Below are positions 1-10,804 of a DNA stretch of 47,954 nt, piece after piece. The position numbers and the translations under genes are program-made. This DNA is from Dissophora ornata (taxonomy: Eukaryota; Mortierellomycota; Mortierellomycetes; Mortierellales; Mortierellaceae): assembly GCA_025201705.1 (NCBI GenBank), contig MU616735.1, forward strand, positions 1 to 47,954. Reading direction: 5' to 3'. The notes beneath the pieces are model-generated. The model was not told the DNA's origin. It ran no database searches and was given only the letters and a program-made list of their open reading frames with translations. The stretch's first letter is position 1. Every line of letters begins with the position of its first letter.

Positions 1-208
1 TCTAGTCTCTTGTGATCATTTTTGCATTTGATAGCCGGCTGGAACCGAGCCAGTAGAAAATGTGCACCAATCCTGGGCAGAACACGTGAGATCTAAGCTA
101 AATCAATTAAGGGGTATATATTAAATCAGGTGTTAGTATGGCACGTGATTATTCACGATGGACATATATAATAATATTTTTTCTTGATTACATCTGAAAC
201 TCAATCCT

Positions 209-291
209 GGTAGGATGGCCGAGTTGGTCTAAGGCGCCGCACTCAAGTTGCGGTCTCGAGAGAGGCGTGGGTTCAAATCCCACTTCTACCA
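209..291 (+). tRNA. tRNA-Leu (anticodon CAA), no intron
   Basis: An 83-nt cloverleaf can be folded by eye. The 7-bp acceptor stem pairs GGTAGGA with TTCTACC, followed by discriminator A. The anticodon stem is CCGCA/TGCGG around the loop CTCAAGT, which puts CAA at positions 34-36 and so reads UUG leucine codons. There is a long variable arm, as expected for tRNA-Leu, and a standard T arm with GGTTCAAAT. The A box (TGGCCGAGTTGG) and B box (GGGTTCAAATCCC) are intact. A short T run lies about 20 nt downstream and could serve as a Pol III terminator. No intron interrupts the anticodon loop. Confidence 0.95.
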
Positions 292-433
292 ATATTTTGC
301 TGCATTGAAGTTTTTTTTGAAGTGACGGTTTCGCGATGTGGACGGGCGATGATTGGGAACGTTTACATGGACTAAGTGCAGGAGTTGATGACCCCCGTGA
401 GATTATATTATTCCATGTTATTGGGATTATCTA

Positions 434-556
434 TTCGACAACCCTTACCAAACTAGGGTAGTCCAAGGCTTATTTGACAACCCAGTTGCCATTTAGACCT
501 TTTATAGATATCCACGATAGTTCCTCCTAGGCCATAATGTTTTCTCGCATAGCTTA
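434..556 (+). repeat. Left terminal inverted repeat
   Basis: Pairs with 1742-1864 in inverted orientation: 117 of 123 positions identical and no indels, so the element is fairly young or conserved by gene conversion. Confidence 0.85.
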
Positions 557-1741
557 TTGCACACCCTACGCCATGTGGAGTGCGTACTGACCTCTATGCT
601 ACTCTTCTTCCGCGACACCTTTGGTGTACCTTCCGCTTTCACATGAACTAGGTCCTTCATGCCTTCATACCCTCTCCCTTTCACAAGGACATGATTGAGA
701 CTCTCCTTGACCATTTCGAACGTATCTGGATTCGAATCCATAAACTTGATAATATCCTTCATCTGGCCCGAAATCTGCCCATGGCGACGCTTTTTTATGA
801 GCTGGCTTTGATCGTCTCGAGAGAGAGAAAGCGTCAACGGGAACCTCGAGAAGATCATTCGTATGCATGGCGGCAGGGGTGTCAGCCCTCTCGTCCTCAC
901 CAACATTTGCCTTCTGTGTCTTGGTGCGCAATAATGGCCCCAAAGATTCTTCAGCTCAGGCAACAGTGCCACTGTACCCCCTTGGTTACTCGAGCTGCGG
1001 TCGATAGCGTTGGGCAGCGACTTGAGGAGAAGATGATCGAGCGCTATCAGATTTTTTTGGAAGCGTTCACCGAGCATAGGATAACCCAGAACACCAAGTT
1101 CATCTCCTCAATGACTGAACACCATACGACGTTCTTACAGGCTCTCACCACTGCTCGAGCCCGAGAAAACATCGAGCAACAGCGTTCCCACCTTGACAAT
1201 CAGTGACAGGCTCAGTATGAGGTGTTGTCGGAGCAAAGGCTTGCCAGGGCTGCAATTAAGAATCTTTCGTCGGTCAAGCGTGAGAACCCGACAGATTCCA
1301 AAAAGACCCTGGCTACACTCTTCTCCCTAGTTAGACTAAATGTTCTCCAACACACTCGTATAGTTCGTAGCGGAGCATAGGGCAATAAAACAGCATTACG
1401 CAGTCGCGCTATGCCCTCCAGACTGTTTGTGGTCTTGGTGCTGACATGAAATACACGATTCATGTGCCATGAATTGCCCCTTTGTTCAAACATGTCTCTT
1501 TGATTGCTGATTATCTCAACTGACGCAGGATGTGATTGTGCCTACACAGCACGTCTGAATCCATGTCGATCGACTACAAGCAAACCCTCTGACCTTGGCC
1601 GGGTTCCGTGGTGTTCGGGCTTCTGACAACCCTGGGTTGTCAACTTGGTTGCAAAGTTACTTGGCAGCCTAGGTTGCTAGATTGCTTGACTTTGGGTTGT
1701 AATGTAAATCGAGCAACCCAGGTTGTCGAATAGATAATCCC

Positions 1742-1864
1742 TAAGCTATGAGAGAAAACATCACGGCCTAGGAGGAACTATCGTGGATATCTATAAAAGT
1801 TCTAAATGGCAACTGGGTTGTCAGATAAGCCTGGGACTACCCTAGTTTGGTAAGGGTTGTCGAA
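1742..1864 (-). repeat. Right terminal inverted repeat
   Basis: Inverted partner of 434-556. It ends in GGGTTGTCGAA, the complement of the first bases of the left arm. Confidence 0.85.
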
Positions 1865-2770
1865 CGGCGGTGGTGGTCCGGATCCTGATTGGATGCAGTG
1901 TACTGTGTATCCTTACAGATCCCCGGCGTTTTTAAAAGCAACTGCAGCGCGAGGCGATCTAACAGCATGCTATAGCATTCCGCAGCTTGCTGCCATGTCA
2001 ATGGACCCCATTCACAGTGGCGGCGATGCCATACCTTGAGTCAGCGCAATAAATAATCGTGTATTGCTTTTTAAAAATCATCATGGTTTTCTGGAGGTGC
2101 TGCTCTCCTGGAAGACTGCCACGCAGAGAGAACAGTGCCCTCAACTCCTCGTAATCAGCAAAACACAAGAAGTGTGCCGAATGCAGCTTGCATTCAGCCT
2201 CCCTGGAGGCTGGTGACAATCTAGCGCACAAACCACTGCCATTGCTGATACACCATAGCCGATAGTATTGCAGGCGGTTAGCATACGCGATGCTAATACA
2301 CGCTCAATAAAGCACGCGGCGACCCTCAGAGGGTCACGGACTTTCGGATTGTGGACAGCTTGCTGGATCCAGGCATCCGCCAATAGATAATCCTTTATCT
2401 ACAATCTACAATATACCAAAGCAGTATCGAGATGCTCTAACCCACATCGGCTTAAAATGCTCATCCTAGAGACCCCATCCCTTTTAACACCAACAGATGA
2501 CGATACCGCGCTTTCATTCTCCCCTCCACGCGGCTATTACACAAGAAATATTTTACAGCAATGCCTTAGTAGATGTAGATTAATCGCCACGCCTTCCCTT
2601 ATTGTAATTAGCATTATTCTTTTTATATATGTTTATTAGGCTTCCTCAACGACTAATTATAATTGATGTCATGTCAGGCTAGTTATTACTAAGAGCACAC
2701 CTTATCACTACTGCAACCAGGAAACGCGAACAAGCCTATGAACTACTACTGTACTGAATGCAGATTCACA
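1865..2770. other. Gene-free stretch with a cluster of short perfect hairpins
   Basis: I see no gene here. Between 2179 and 2335 there are four perfect stem-loops. Two abut directly: a 7-bp stem with 3-nt loop (2179-2195) and an 8-bp stem with 2-nt loop (2195-2212). The third is a 7-bp stem with 5-nt loop (2278-2296) and the fourth a 7-bp dyad around one base (2321-2335). 2400-2770 is AT-rich and holds the 3' flank of the minus-strand coiled-coil gene. Confidence 0.6.
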
Positions 2771-5700
2771 TTACATGGCACGACCAGATCCACGGCGGGC
2801 CTGGCTATGCTGCTGGTCGGCTTGCTCAGCACGGAACCAGTATTCATCGTCATCCATGGCCGCACGGGCTTTCAAGTCTTCCCCCAAGTCACGATCCATA
2901 TCGCGCATATTGTCGCCAGCCTTATTCAATCCAGCTCGAAGCTCCGATTCCAATCGACTGGCCTTATTCTCAGCCTCGCGACTCTTACTGCTCCACCAGC
3001 TCTTGCTCTCGGTTGCAGCCTTGTCGATGTTGGTCTGTGCCTTGTTCATCTCGTTGTCGAGTTTCTCAGTCTTGTTGTTCCACCATTTCTTGCCCTCGTC
3101 CTTGGCCTTGCTCGTGGCGTCCTCTGCTCCAAAGACGGTATCCTTCAGATGCTCCATGCCGTACTGGATATCCTCTTTAGTCTGGCGGAGATCATCACGA
3201 ATGTGGTCGACGAGATGATGGCTACTAGAAACATCAGTGGTGGCTGCATTGATCACGTTGTCGTAGGCCTTCTTGGAAGTGTCGCCCATATTTTTGCTGG
3301 CAGCCTTCATCTTGATATCAACCTCGGCCTCGGCCTTCCTGGCAGCCGCCTCAACGTTCAATCCAATGTCAGAGATCTTGTTGGCTCCAGAAGAGAACAG
3401 ACCTCGACGCTCAGGAGCAGTGGTCTCGACCTTTGCGCGAACTGTCTCGCGGATGTTCTCCCGGACATTATTTCCTGCATCAGAAGCTTTTTTCCTAGCG
3501 CCAAGAACAGTTTCCTTCAGGTGCTCGATACCATCCTCGATATCCTCCTTGGTCTGCTTGATGTCCTCAGCGACATGTTCAAATAAATGTCCTGTGGTGT
3601 CATATCCTTCTTGAGTGTGCATAGTTGAAGTTCTCTCGGCGTGGATATTGGACTCGGTGGACTTGGAAGGAGACCATGGCCAGCTCCAGCCCGAAGACGA
3701 CTGGGAAGCGCGCTCAGCAGCACGTCTGGCCTCAGCCAACAAGGATTCAGCCAGTTTCTTGGCTTCCAGTGCTTCAGCTTCGGCCTTCTCGAGCGACAGC
3801 TTCTGCTGCATCTCTCTGGATGCAATCTCGGCAACGGCCATCTTCTCCTTGAGCAAAGCCTCAGCGTGAGTACGAGCATCACGAGCGGCTGCCTCGGCCT
3901 GTTTCAAGGAGCGTCCATATTCGAGCTCCTGAGCGGCGCGACTCTCTTTCATCTTCTTTTCTAGGGCCAATGCTTCCGCGTGGGCCTTGGCCTCCCTAGC
4001 AGCTGCCTCAGCTCTCTCTGCGGACAGGCGTTCCTCCATCTCCTTCATAGCGCGCTCGCTAGCCGCTTTCTTTTCCATGAACAAAGCCTCTGCGCGAGCC
4101 TTGATGTTACGAGCCTCGGCTTCGGCTCTCCCGATCTCCTTCATATGTTCCAATTCCTTGGCCGCAAGGTCAGTATGAAGCTTCCTTTCATACTCGGCAG
4201 CTTCAGCGCGGCGCTTGGCGGCGAGCGCTTCGGCCTGGGCTTTTTCAAACGCGAGTTTGTCAGCCTTCTCCTTGGCTTCACTCTCGGTCGCACGCTTCTT
4301 CTCAGCAGAAATGGTCTCTTCTCTCTCGCGCGCGAAGCGCATCTCAAATTCACGAGCAGCCTTTTCCTCAACCGCGCGTGCCCTGGCAACCATATCCTGG
4401 GCTGCCTTCTCAGCAGCAAGCTTCTTGGCCTGGATCTCGGCTTCCAGCTTGGCGTGAGCGTCTCTGGCCGCTTTCTCAGCCTGAGCCGTCTTAAGCTCCA
4501 TCTCCTGCTCGAGCTCATGGACAGTCTTCTCAGCCATAATTCTCTCGGTCTGGATCTTGGATTCGAGAATAGCCTTGACTTCGTTGGCCTTCTTTTCTGC
4601 ATCGTCAATCTCCTGAAGGACACGGTTTTGGATCGCCTTGGCAGCGAGAGCAGCCTTTTCCTTCTGTTCGTGAGCCCAGGCCGCAGCACGGTCTTTAGCC
4701 TCCTTGGCGTTCTTTTCTGCAGTGGCAACTTCCTGTAGAAGACGGTTCTTGGTGTCCTTGGCGACTTGGTCAACCTTGTCCTTTTGTTCATGCGCCCAGG
4801 CATCGGCGCGAGCCCTCGCGTCGGCGACAACTTTGTCAGCAGCCAACTTATCCTGCACAACGCGCTCCTCAATAGCCTTGGCGTCCTTCTGGGCCTGAAT
4901 GTGCTGCTCCTTCTCCCAAGCTTTGGCCTTGGCCTTGGCCTCATTAACTGAGCGCTCGGTAGAGTCCCTCTCGAACGCGTAGCGAGCTTCCATTTGTTTG
5001 ATAGTTTGCTCAACCGTGGCTCTCTTGTAAGCAAGCTTATCCTGGATGTCATGGGTTGTCTTTTCCATCTTGGCTTTCAACAGAGCAGCTGAAACTGCGA
5101 CAGCGGCTCGGAAGTCAGTCGACTGTTTGATGTCTTTTGAGAGCAGTTCCTTCTCTTCCTGGTCCTTGAGGGAAGGAAGAGGCTGGGCGTATCTGTCCCA
5201 CCAGGAGGTGCGGAGAAGCGAGGGGGCCATGTGACTACCGGGATAGCTGTAGTAGTCGATATCACGAATGTCAGCAGAGGATATTTCCTCGCCATTGCTC
5301 CAGTAGTCAGGGCTTTCGGACGTGCCTAGCCACGAATGCTTGTGGTCTGTCTGTGGGGTGTAGGTTACCTCAGGCTCAGATCGATGGCGGAACCAAGTGG
5401 AGGCGTTTTCTTCGGGTCTACTCAGGGGGTTAGGGATAGTGTTGCTCTGAGATTTCCACCACGAGTCAGCTTCATTGGGAATCCCTCCGGTCTTGCGATC
5501 GATGACTTTGGTCTTGTCCTTCACCCACTCCTTCATGTCCTTGGCTGCGTCCTTGACGGTGTTTGCAGTCTTGGCAGAGACGTTGTCTGTAGTCTTGTCA
5601 GCCTCGCTGAGCTTGCTCCCTACCCATGATTTGGTCTCCTTAACCTGATCCATGACCTTACTATCGACCTTGTCGTGGTGTTTATGCCACCAGTTCTTGG

Positions 5701-6205
5701 CATCTTGGGTCTTGTTGTCAATCTTATCCTCCAACCTATCGATACCATGCTCCATTTTATCGACCTTATCCTCGGCCGTGTGCCATACGTCGCGAGCCTT
5801 CGAGGCCAATTCGGATCTGAGTGTGTCAGCAGTTGTGTGAGACTGCTGCTGGGTCTCCGAAGAGTGAAGGTCGTGGGAGTGATGATGTTTTGAGTACCAC
5901 CTGTCATATAATGTCTGATCGATGCCCAGCAGGTTACGAGTTGTATGGGGCAGGAAGTAGCATCCTGCAACAGACGCGAACGCGAACGGCGACAAGGTCT
6001 TTATCAGGGGGCCCCCTATTCGTTGGAGAACAGCCGGAACAAAAGGTTTCCGTCAGCAAAAACAAAGTATGAGGGGGGTACACAGTGCCAGACACTTGTT
6101 ATGTTGTGAATGGGAAAATCGGGATGTAAAAGTCCTATTCTTACTCTGGCGAACTACGAAAGAGCCGGTCAAGGCTGCGACCGCGACAAAAGCCAAGCCA
6201 GGCAT
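2771..6205 (-). CDS. MIC26/MIC27-like (apolipoprotein O family) protein with giant coiled-coil extension
   Basis: Two exons: 6205-6145 and 6015-2771, giving 1101 aa. The long ORF alone has no ATG at its front. An upstream exon starting MPGLAFVAVAAL and ending at the donor GTAAGA supplies it in frame. Residues 1-50 resemble the paired hydrophobic segments of MIC26/MIC27 MICOS subunits: a glycine-rich helix, RQR, a second helix, then YFLPHTTRNL (compare WAPQTSQNL in yeast Mic27). That suggests an inner-membrane anchor. From about residue 320 to 820 the protein is an almost unbroken charged, Ala/Glu/Lys-rich coiled coil. The tail repeats a QTKEDI-type segment twice, and paired tryptophans (KNWW, DSWW, KKWW, KSWW) recur outside the coil. 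Known MIC26/27 proteins are about 200-270 aa, so this is roughly four times larger. The alternative is a LEA-like stress protein with a membrane anchor. The MICOS link is inference from the N-terminus. Confidence 0.75.
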
Positions 6206-7352
6206 GAGCTTCTCGTCTGGCGCGACCACGAGTGGTTCGTGTTTTTTATTGGCATCAGTGTCGCGAAAGTGCCGGGCCTTGTACTCGTGACTAAGATTGG
6301 AGTGGATTCTGTCGTGACGATGATCATCGCGCTGTGTTCAATATAATGTCATTTGAACAGCGGCAAAGAACGTTATGAGCATTTTACTGTTCTCTTTTCC
6401 TTTATTTTTTTGATGTATTCCAGTGGGCTTTCAACTTACGTCTTTCTCGTCAGCATAGACGGGGGTGCATGAGATACAGACGCTTCCGGCAACGAGACTG
6501 GTCGCTGCAGCAATCGTTATAGGCTATTATGCAGGTAATAGGTGATTGATTGAGATTGAAGACGAATGAGGGTTCTATGCAAGCAACAAGTTTCGCAGAC
6601 TAGGAAAAAAAAGGACTTGCTCGTACGATAGGAAGGACCATGGCGGATCGTTGGACTCTTTTTTTTTTTAGGAGAGTATGCACGAGGTAGATTAAGAGTG
6701 AATCGATGGTGTTATTTACAGATGAAGGTAATAAGTATAGGGCGGGTTATTGGTGGGGATTGTTTACAAGGGGATGGGAGTGAGAAGAACAAAGGAAAGG
6801 AAACTTGGGGAAAGAGGACAGCCAAGATCCTGGATCCGAAACATTTTTTTTTTTTCGACGTCAACGCGACGGGTCCTTTGGTGGGCAATGCTAGGGTCAC
6901 ATGACCCCGGGCACAACGCGGTGGTTCGGACTTTGGAGCACGAACGAAACCAAAGGAAGCAAAAGCCCACACTGGTGTGCGGTGTGCGGCTAGCGAGCTC
7001 ACAGCGCTCTTGAATGCCACGCCGCAGCATCGCCCTGACGAAGACCAGCGAGACAAAGAAAAAAAAAAGGCCCTGTCGGCATGGATTGGAATAGTGTGTT
7101 GATTCCAGGAAGCGATACACTGCTGCACGACGTGGATCACACCCGCGCCCATGTATTTTTAGACCTTGGTCTGTTCCCTCGCTATCCAGACAACAGGACA
7201 CAATCAGCTTGAAAGCCACTCCGCCTCATCATCCCTCATCTCAACGTTCATCCAATCCTCTCCTCTCTCCTCTCTCCCCCATCCATCATCTTCATTCCCC
7301 CCTCCCCTCCGCCCGCTAATCCTCATCAATCCCATCTAGCACAGCTGCCGCC
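6206..7352. other. Divergent intergenic region
   Basis: It holds the promoters of the MICOS-like gene (leftward) and the membrane-protein gene (rightward). There are short T tracts at about 6659-6670 and 6845-6856, and a strong CT-rich stretch at about 7250-7320 just before the rightward ATG, typical of fungal 5' UTRs. ORFs here overlap on both strands without recognisable domains; I see no gene. Confidence 0.6.
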
Positions 7353-8216
7353 ATGCACTTCTCAACATCTCTCTTGGGCGCCACTGCCGTCGCCGCTCTT
7401 ATGATCTCTTCTGCACAAGCCCAGGATTTGCCTCCTGCCGGCGTCGCCCCGCCTCAGACAGGCGACAAGGTCAACATCCTCTACTCCAATGACGGCAACG
7501 GCGAAATTGGCACTGAGGATGTTCCATTCAACAACTGCTATGCCTCAGAGCTGGCCTTTGGCAAATACTCCTACCTGACCTTTGCTCCCAGCAACGCCAC
7601 CATCAACTTTTACAAGGACTCCAACTGTCAAGATTTCACTTTTGGTCTGGACGGATACTATGGCGGTTACCCGGGTCCGGCCCGATCCTTCAAGTGGGTC
7701 GGCTGGAACGACGATTTCAAGGGAGAGTTCTTCAACAAGGATCCTATCCAGGGTCAGGGCGATGCTGCCACCGGTGGCGAGACACAGGGCCCACCAGGCG
7801 GTAAAAACCCCGGCGGAGGAACGACAGTGCCTGCACCCACCACTGACACAGAAAAGGAGCAAACAGGAGGCAGCACTACAGGGGATTCGACCTCGGGCTC
7901 CACCTCGGGCTCGACCACCTCGACGTCATCATCAACGTTCTTTGGAGGAGTTGTCGGCAGTTTGATTGTGCTCGGAGTTGGAGGAGTGATCTTTTGGAAG
8001 ACTGCGGGCAAGAAGTTGGTGGAGGACAAGGGCAAAGGTGTGTTGCCGTACAACAGAGTCGGTCGGGACGGCGACATTCTTCTCACGACTAACAACCGCG
8101 GCCGCAACTCGTTCGAGATTGGTGACGAGGATGATGATGAGGAAGATGAGGTTGAAAGCCGCCGCCAGCCTCGCTCGGGACGCCAGGAGCGTTACCACGA
8201 TGATGATCAGGTTTAG
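7353..8216 (+). CDS. Type I single-pass membrane protein, secreted N-terminus
   Basis: Single exon, 287 aa, with start context GCCGCCATGC. Residues 1-23 form a signal peptide ending AQA. The lumenal or extracellular part (about 24-130) has two cysteines and many aromatic residues (NNCYASELAF, SNCQDFTF, YYGGYPG) and an N-glycosylation sequon (NAT). It is followed by a Gly/Pro- then Ser/Thr-rich linker (about 130-195) likely to be O-glycosylated. One hydrophobic helix (about 196-216, starting FFGGVVGSLIVL) precedes KTAGKK, giving a positive-inside anchor. The cytoplasmic tail is strongly acidic near its end (EIGDEDDDEEDEVE) and then basic. The architecture looks like a fungal surface sensor or wall-anchored protein. 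I recognise no named family, so function is unknown. Confidence 0.85.
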   Translation: MHFSTSLLGATAVAALMISSAQAQDLPPAGVAPPQTGDKVNILYSNDGNGEIGTEDVPFNNCYASELAFGKYSYLTFAPSNATINFYKDSNCQDFTFGLDGYYGGYPGPARSFKWVGWNDDFKGEFFNKDPIQGQGDAATGGETQGPPGGKNPGGGTTVPAPTTDTEKEQTGGSTTGDSTSGSTSGSTTSTSSSTFFGGVVGSLIVLGVGGVIFWKTAGKKLVEDKGKGVLPYNRVGRDGDILLTTNNRGRNSFEIGDEDDDEEDEVESRRQPRSGRQERYHDDDQV

Positions 8217-8811
8217 ATGCACACACTCATAAATCTCAAAAACTAGATTCACTTGTTAGTCTGCAAGAACGGGAACACAAACGGGTTTCTGTTTCTATTT
8301 ATATTTCCTTCTTCCCACTCTCGCCAACACTCAGCTTTCACCTTTCACATCTCTCATCTTTAGTCTTCCACCATGAATAAAAAATCGCAAACACGGTGGG
8401 CCTTTTTTTATTTATTTCTTCTTCTTCGGTTCTGTATCCTTGTGCTTAGTAACGGGCAGTGCCACGGAGAAGGTTCTCTGATATTTCTGCAAGATGGGGT
8501 CCTTTCCGCTCGGGCCGATCTCCAGGGCTCTCCTCTCATTTAATTTTGAATTTTCGTGGGACGAAAAAAAAAAAAAAGAACAGTTGCTGGTGGACGACGA
8601 AAACTCCTCGGGCTCTCTGTTGAGCTGGAGGGTAGTCTGTGAGTTCCAGACCATTAAAGAAAAAAGATTGTGTGCAGCACAAAAAGTCTAGATGGAGGAC
8701 AACTTTTTTTTTTATTCACCAGGGAATCAAAAATCGACAGGACTAAAAGCAAAAAAATCAAAAGATCATAACAATAGACTAAAGGTCTTGGGATATAAGG
8801 GTCATATAGTT
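8217..8811. other. Intergenic region between convergent genes
   Basis: It contains the 3' ends of the membrane-protein gene and the bestrophin-like gene, with A/T homopolymer runs (about 8565-8577 and 8704-8713) and polyadenylation-type AT-rich stretches. No gene seen. Confidence 0.6.
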
Positions 8812-10804
8812 CTAGACAGAGGCACCAGGGACAGTGTTCTTGAGGTTGACGGTGTAGTCGAGCTCGCGCTTCAAGTCTCTGCAGAACTCGTCCATGTGCA
8901 GATCGTTGGCATCCTGTCCGAAGGGGTTCTCAATTTCCCTGCCAATGGCCTCCATACCGAAAAGCGTGAACGAGACCAAGAACATCAATGGAACAGTCAA
9001 CCAACCCAATGCACTGATGAAAGTAAAGGGCAGTGCTAAGCAGTACAGGTAAACGACTTGACGCCTAGTGTTCGAAAAGGGATATCAGAGCATATTAGAA
9101 TCTAATTCCATCCACAACAAAAAAAACCCACCTTGCTTGCATCACATTCTAATTCATATTGTGCACTTACAAGTGAATGCTGTAGGCCAGGGGGATGGGA
9201 GTGAATACGATCCTCTCCATGTTGGTAAAGATGTCTGTCATTGAGTTGATTGACGACAACAGGTTTCCGACCAACGAGGGTTCGATCTTTTGAGCTCGTG
9301 ATTGCGCAATCACCCAAATTGTCAAGCCATGCGCAATCTCAAGGGGCAGCGACATCTGTCCGTCATCGTTGCCCGCATGAATGTTCCAGGCCTCCTGTTT
9401 GTAGAGGCGGTCGCGGTCGCCCAGAGACTGGTCTGGCGCAACCTTGATGACATGGTCGGTGGCTGCGCAAGGCTCATAGCCCTGGGGCAGGAGGCTCTCG
9501 AGATCGTAGTAACGGATGCCGAACTCTTGGCGCAGATGGTGCTTGACGGAGACAGCATAGGCCAGCAAGAGGCGGATAACCGAGATCTTTTCATAATCAT
9601 CATCGACGTGACCTTCGGTTTCGATATCGATTACTGTCGAGTTGGAGACATTATCGTTCCGGGTGCTGGTAGGGCTGGTAGTGGTGGTAGTGGTGCCGTA
9701 GTTAGTACTGCCGTCAGAGTTGCTACGGCCTTTGTTGTCCTTGGACTTCAGAGAGCTGTTGCTGCGGCCGAAGAGTTGATGAGCATAGACGCGGACGCTT
9801 TTGGAGGCACTTCCATCAGGGTTGTCGTGGACGGTTTCCTTCATGCCGACCCAGATCATTCGCGAAAAGTTTCGGATCTGGACATCGAGACTTGCCCACA
9901 GCTTGCGGCCCTCCCAGAAGCGATCGTACGCAGTGTTGGTACGGAAGGCCAGGATCAAACCGACCACAACCGACAACGCTGGCACTGTTTTTTTTAAAAA
10001 AAAAAATGAAGTCGCATATCAGTGAGTTCAGATTGTCCTCTTTCCCACTCTGTCAAAAGGGTCCAGCCCTCAGAAATAAAGATGTACTCCTCAAGCATTT
10101 AGTTTTATTAATTTTGTAGTTCTTACCAATCATGTTCGGAACGTTGAGTGAGCGATCCAACCAGTTCGAGAATTCAATGGTCAGGACAATGGAGCTGAAG
10201 CCCGTGATGATGATCACATCCTTGATGACAGATGGGATAACGGATCCGCGGAGCCGGAGGGAATCTACCGCATTTTCAGGAATAAGGGGTACGTTTAGTA
10301 AAAAAAGACATTCATTGCCCAACGATTGGCGTGTACAACATCACACACACACGCACGCGAACGTATGCATGCATGCAATGCACAAGCGCACTTGGCCAAT
10401 GGCCAGATTCCCGATACGACAGCCGTCCATTACAAGTGAAATAAGCACATGTGGACAAAAAAGAACAAACACAGCAAGCAAAGGAGGACGAGAGAGATAA
10501 AATATATACTGGGCAGATGGTTCCCCCCTCTCGATACTATCGCAACCTCCCTCACTTCATTCATGCAAAGTCTGGGAAATCTGGAGAGTGGCTCCCGCAG
10601 TTGAGTGACTGGAATGGCAATCAAAAGATAACTGATGTCCGAGTAGGGTATTGAGTGGCAGCCAAAGGAGGGCAAAACGAATTCCTCCGCAAAGAAAAAA
10701 GTGACTGGTGAGACTGAAGAAGGTGGGCGATCGGTACCTGGATAGGTCCATCGAGTCCTTTGGTAGTACTCAGCGGGATGCTTGAAGTAAGATGTGCCGT
10801 GCAT
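8812..10804 (-). CDS. Bestrophin-like (UPF0187 / RFP-TM) anion channel
   Basis: Four exons: 10804-10738, 10264-10127, 9984-9171 and 9064-8812, 423 aa, in frame across all three introns. Family signatures are visible in order. RGSVIPSVIKDV leads into the first membrane helix. VPALSVVVGLILAFRTNTAYDRFWEGR is the bestrophin core, with the conserved RTN.AYDRFWEGR segment. The last part (SALGWLTVPLMFLVSF, then GREIENPFGQDANDL) contains the conserved ENPFG..NDLP-like stretch. Residues about 145-200 form a Ser/Thr/Asn-rich low-complexity loop. Fungal members are membrane proteins thought to conduct anions; the transported ion here cannot be read from sequence. Intron 1 is long (473 nt) and carries a CA-rich microsatellite near 10341-10356. 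Confidence 0.9.

Larger units (their letters stand above)
434..1864. mobile_element. 1.43-kb element with 123-bp terminal inverted repeats, probably a non-autonomous DNA transposon
   Basis: The first 123 nt (434-556) and the reverse complement of the last 123 nt (1742-1864) align without gaps and with 6 mismatches. Copies of GACAACCC or its complement recur near both ends (about 437, 475, 1623, 1634, 1694, 1719, 1815 and 1853), a pattern typical of transposase-binding subterminal repeats. The interior has overlapping ORFs on both strands (691-1206 plus, 502-1077 minus). I recognise neither, and no DDE catalytic motif is visible. No target-site duplication is evident. A 21-nt stretch at 423-443, just outside the left arm, is repeated inverted at 1721-1741 next to the right arm, suggesting nesting or a truncated older copy. 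Confidence 0.7.

Noticed and set aside
727..742. GGATTCGAATCC, a B-box-like tRNA motif
   Set aside because: No acceptor stem, anticodon arm or A box can be placed around it; it is a 12-bp palindrome inside the transposon-like element.
502..1206. Overlapping ORFs on both strands inside the inverted-repeat element as real genes
   Set aside because: Neither has a recognised domain or splice-supported extension; they may be remnants of a transposase or cargo, but the sequence does not support a specific call.
10341..10376. CA- and GCAT-type short repeats as a possible CRISPR or regulatory array
   Set aside because: A simple microsatellite inside intron 1 of the bestrophin-like gene; no spacers or regular units.
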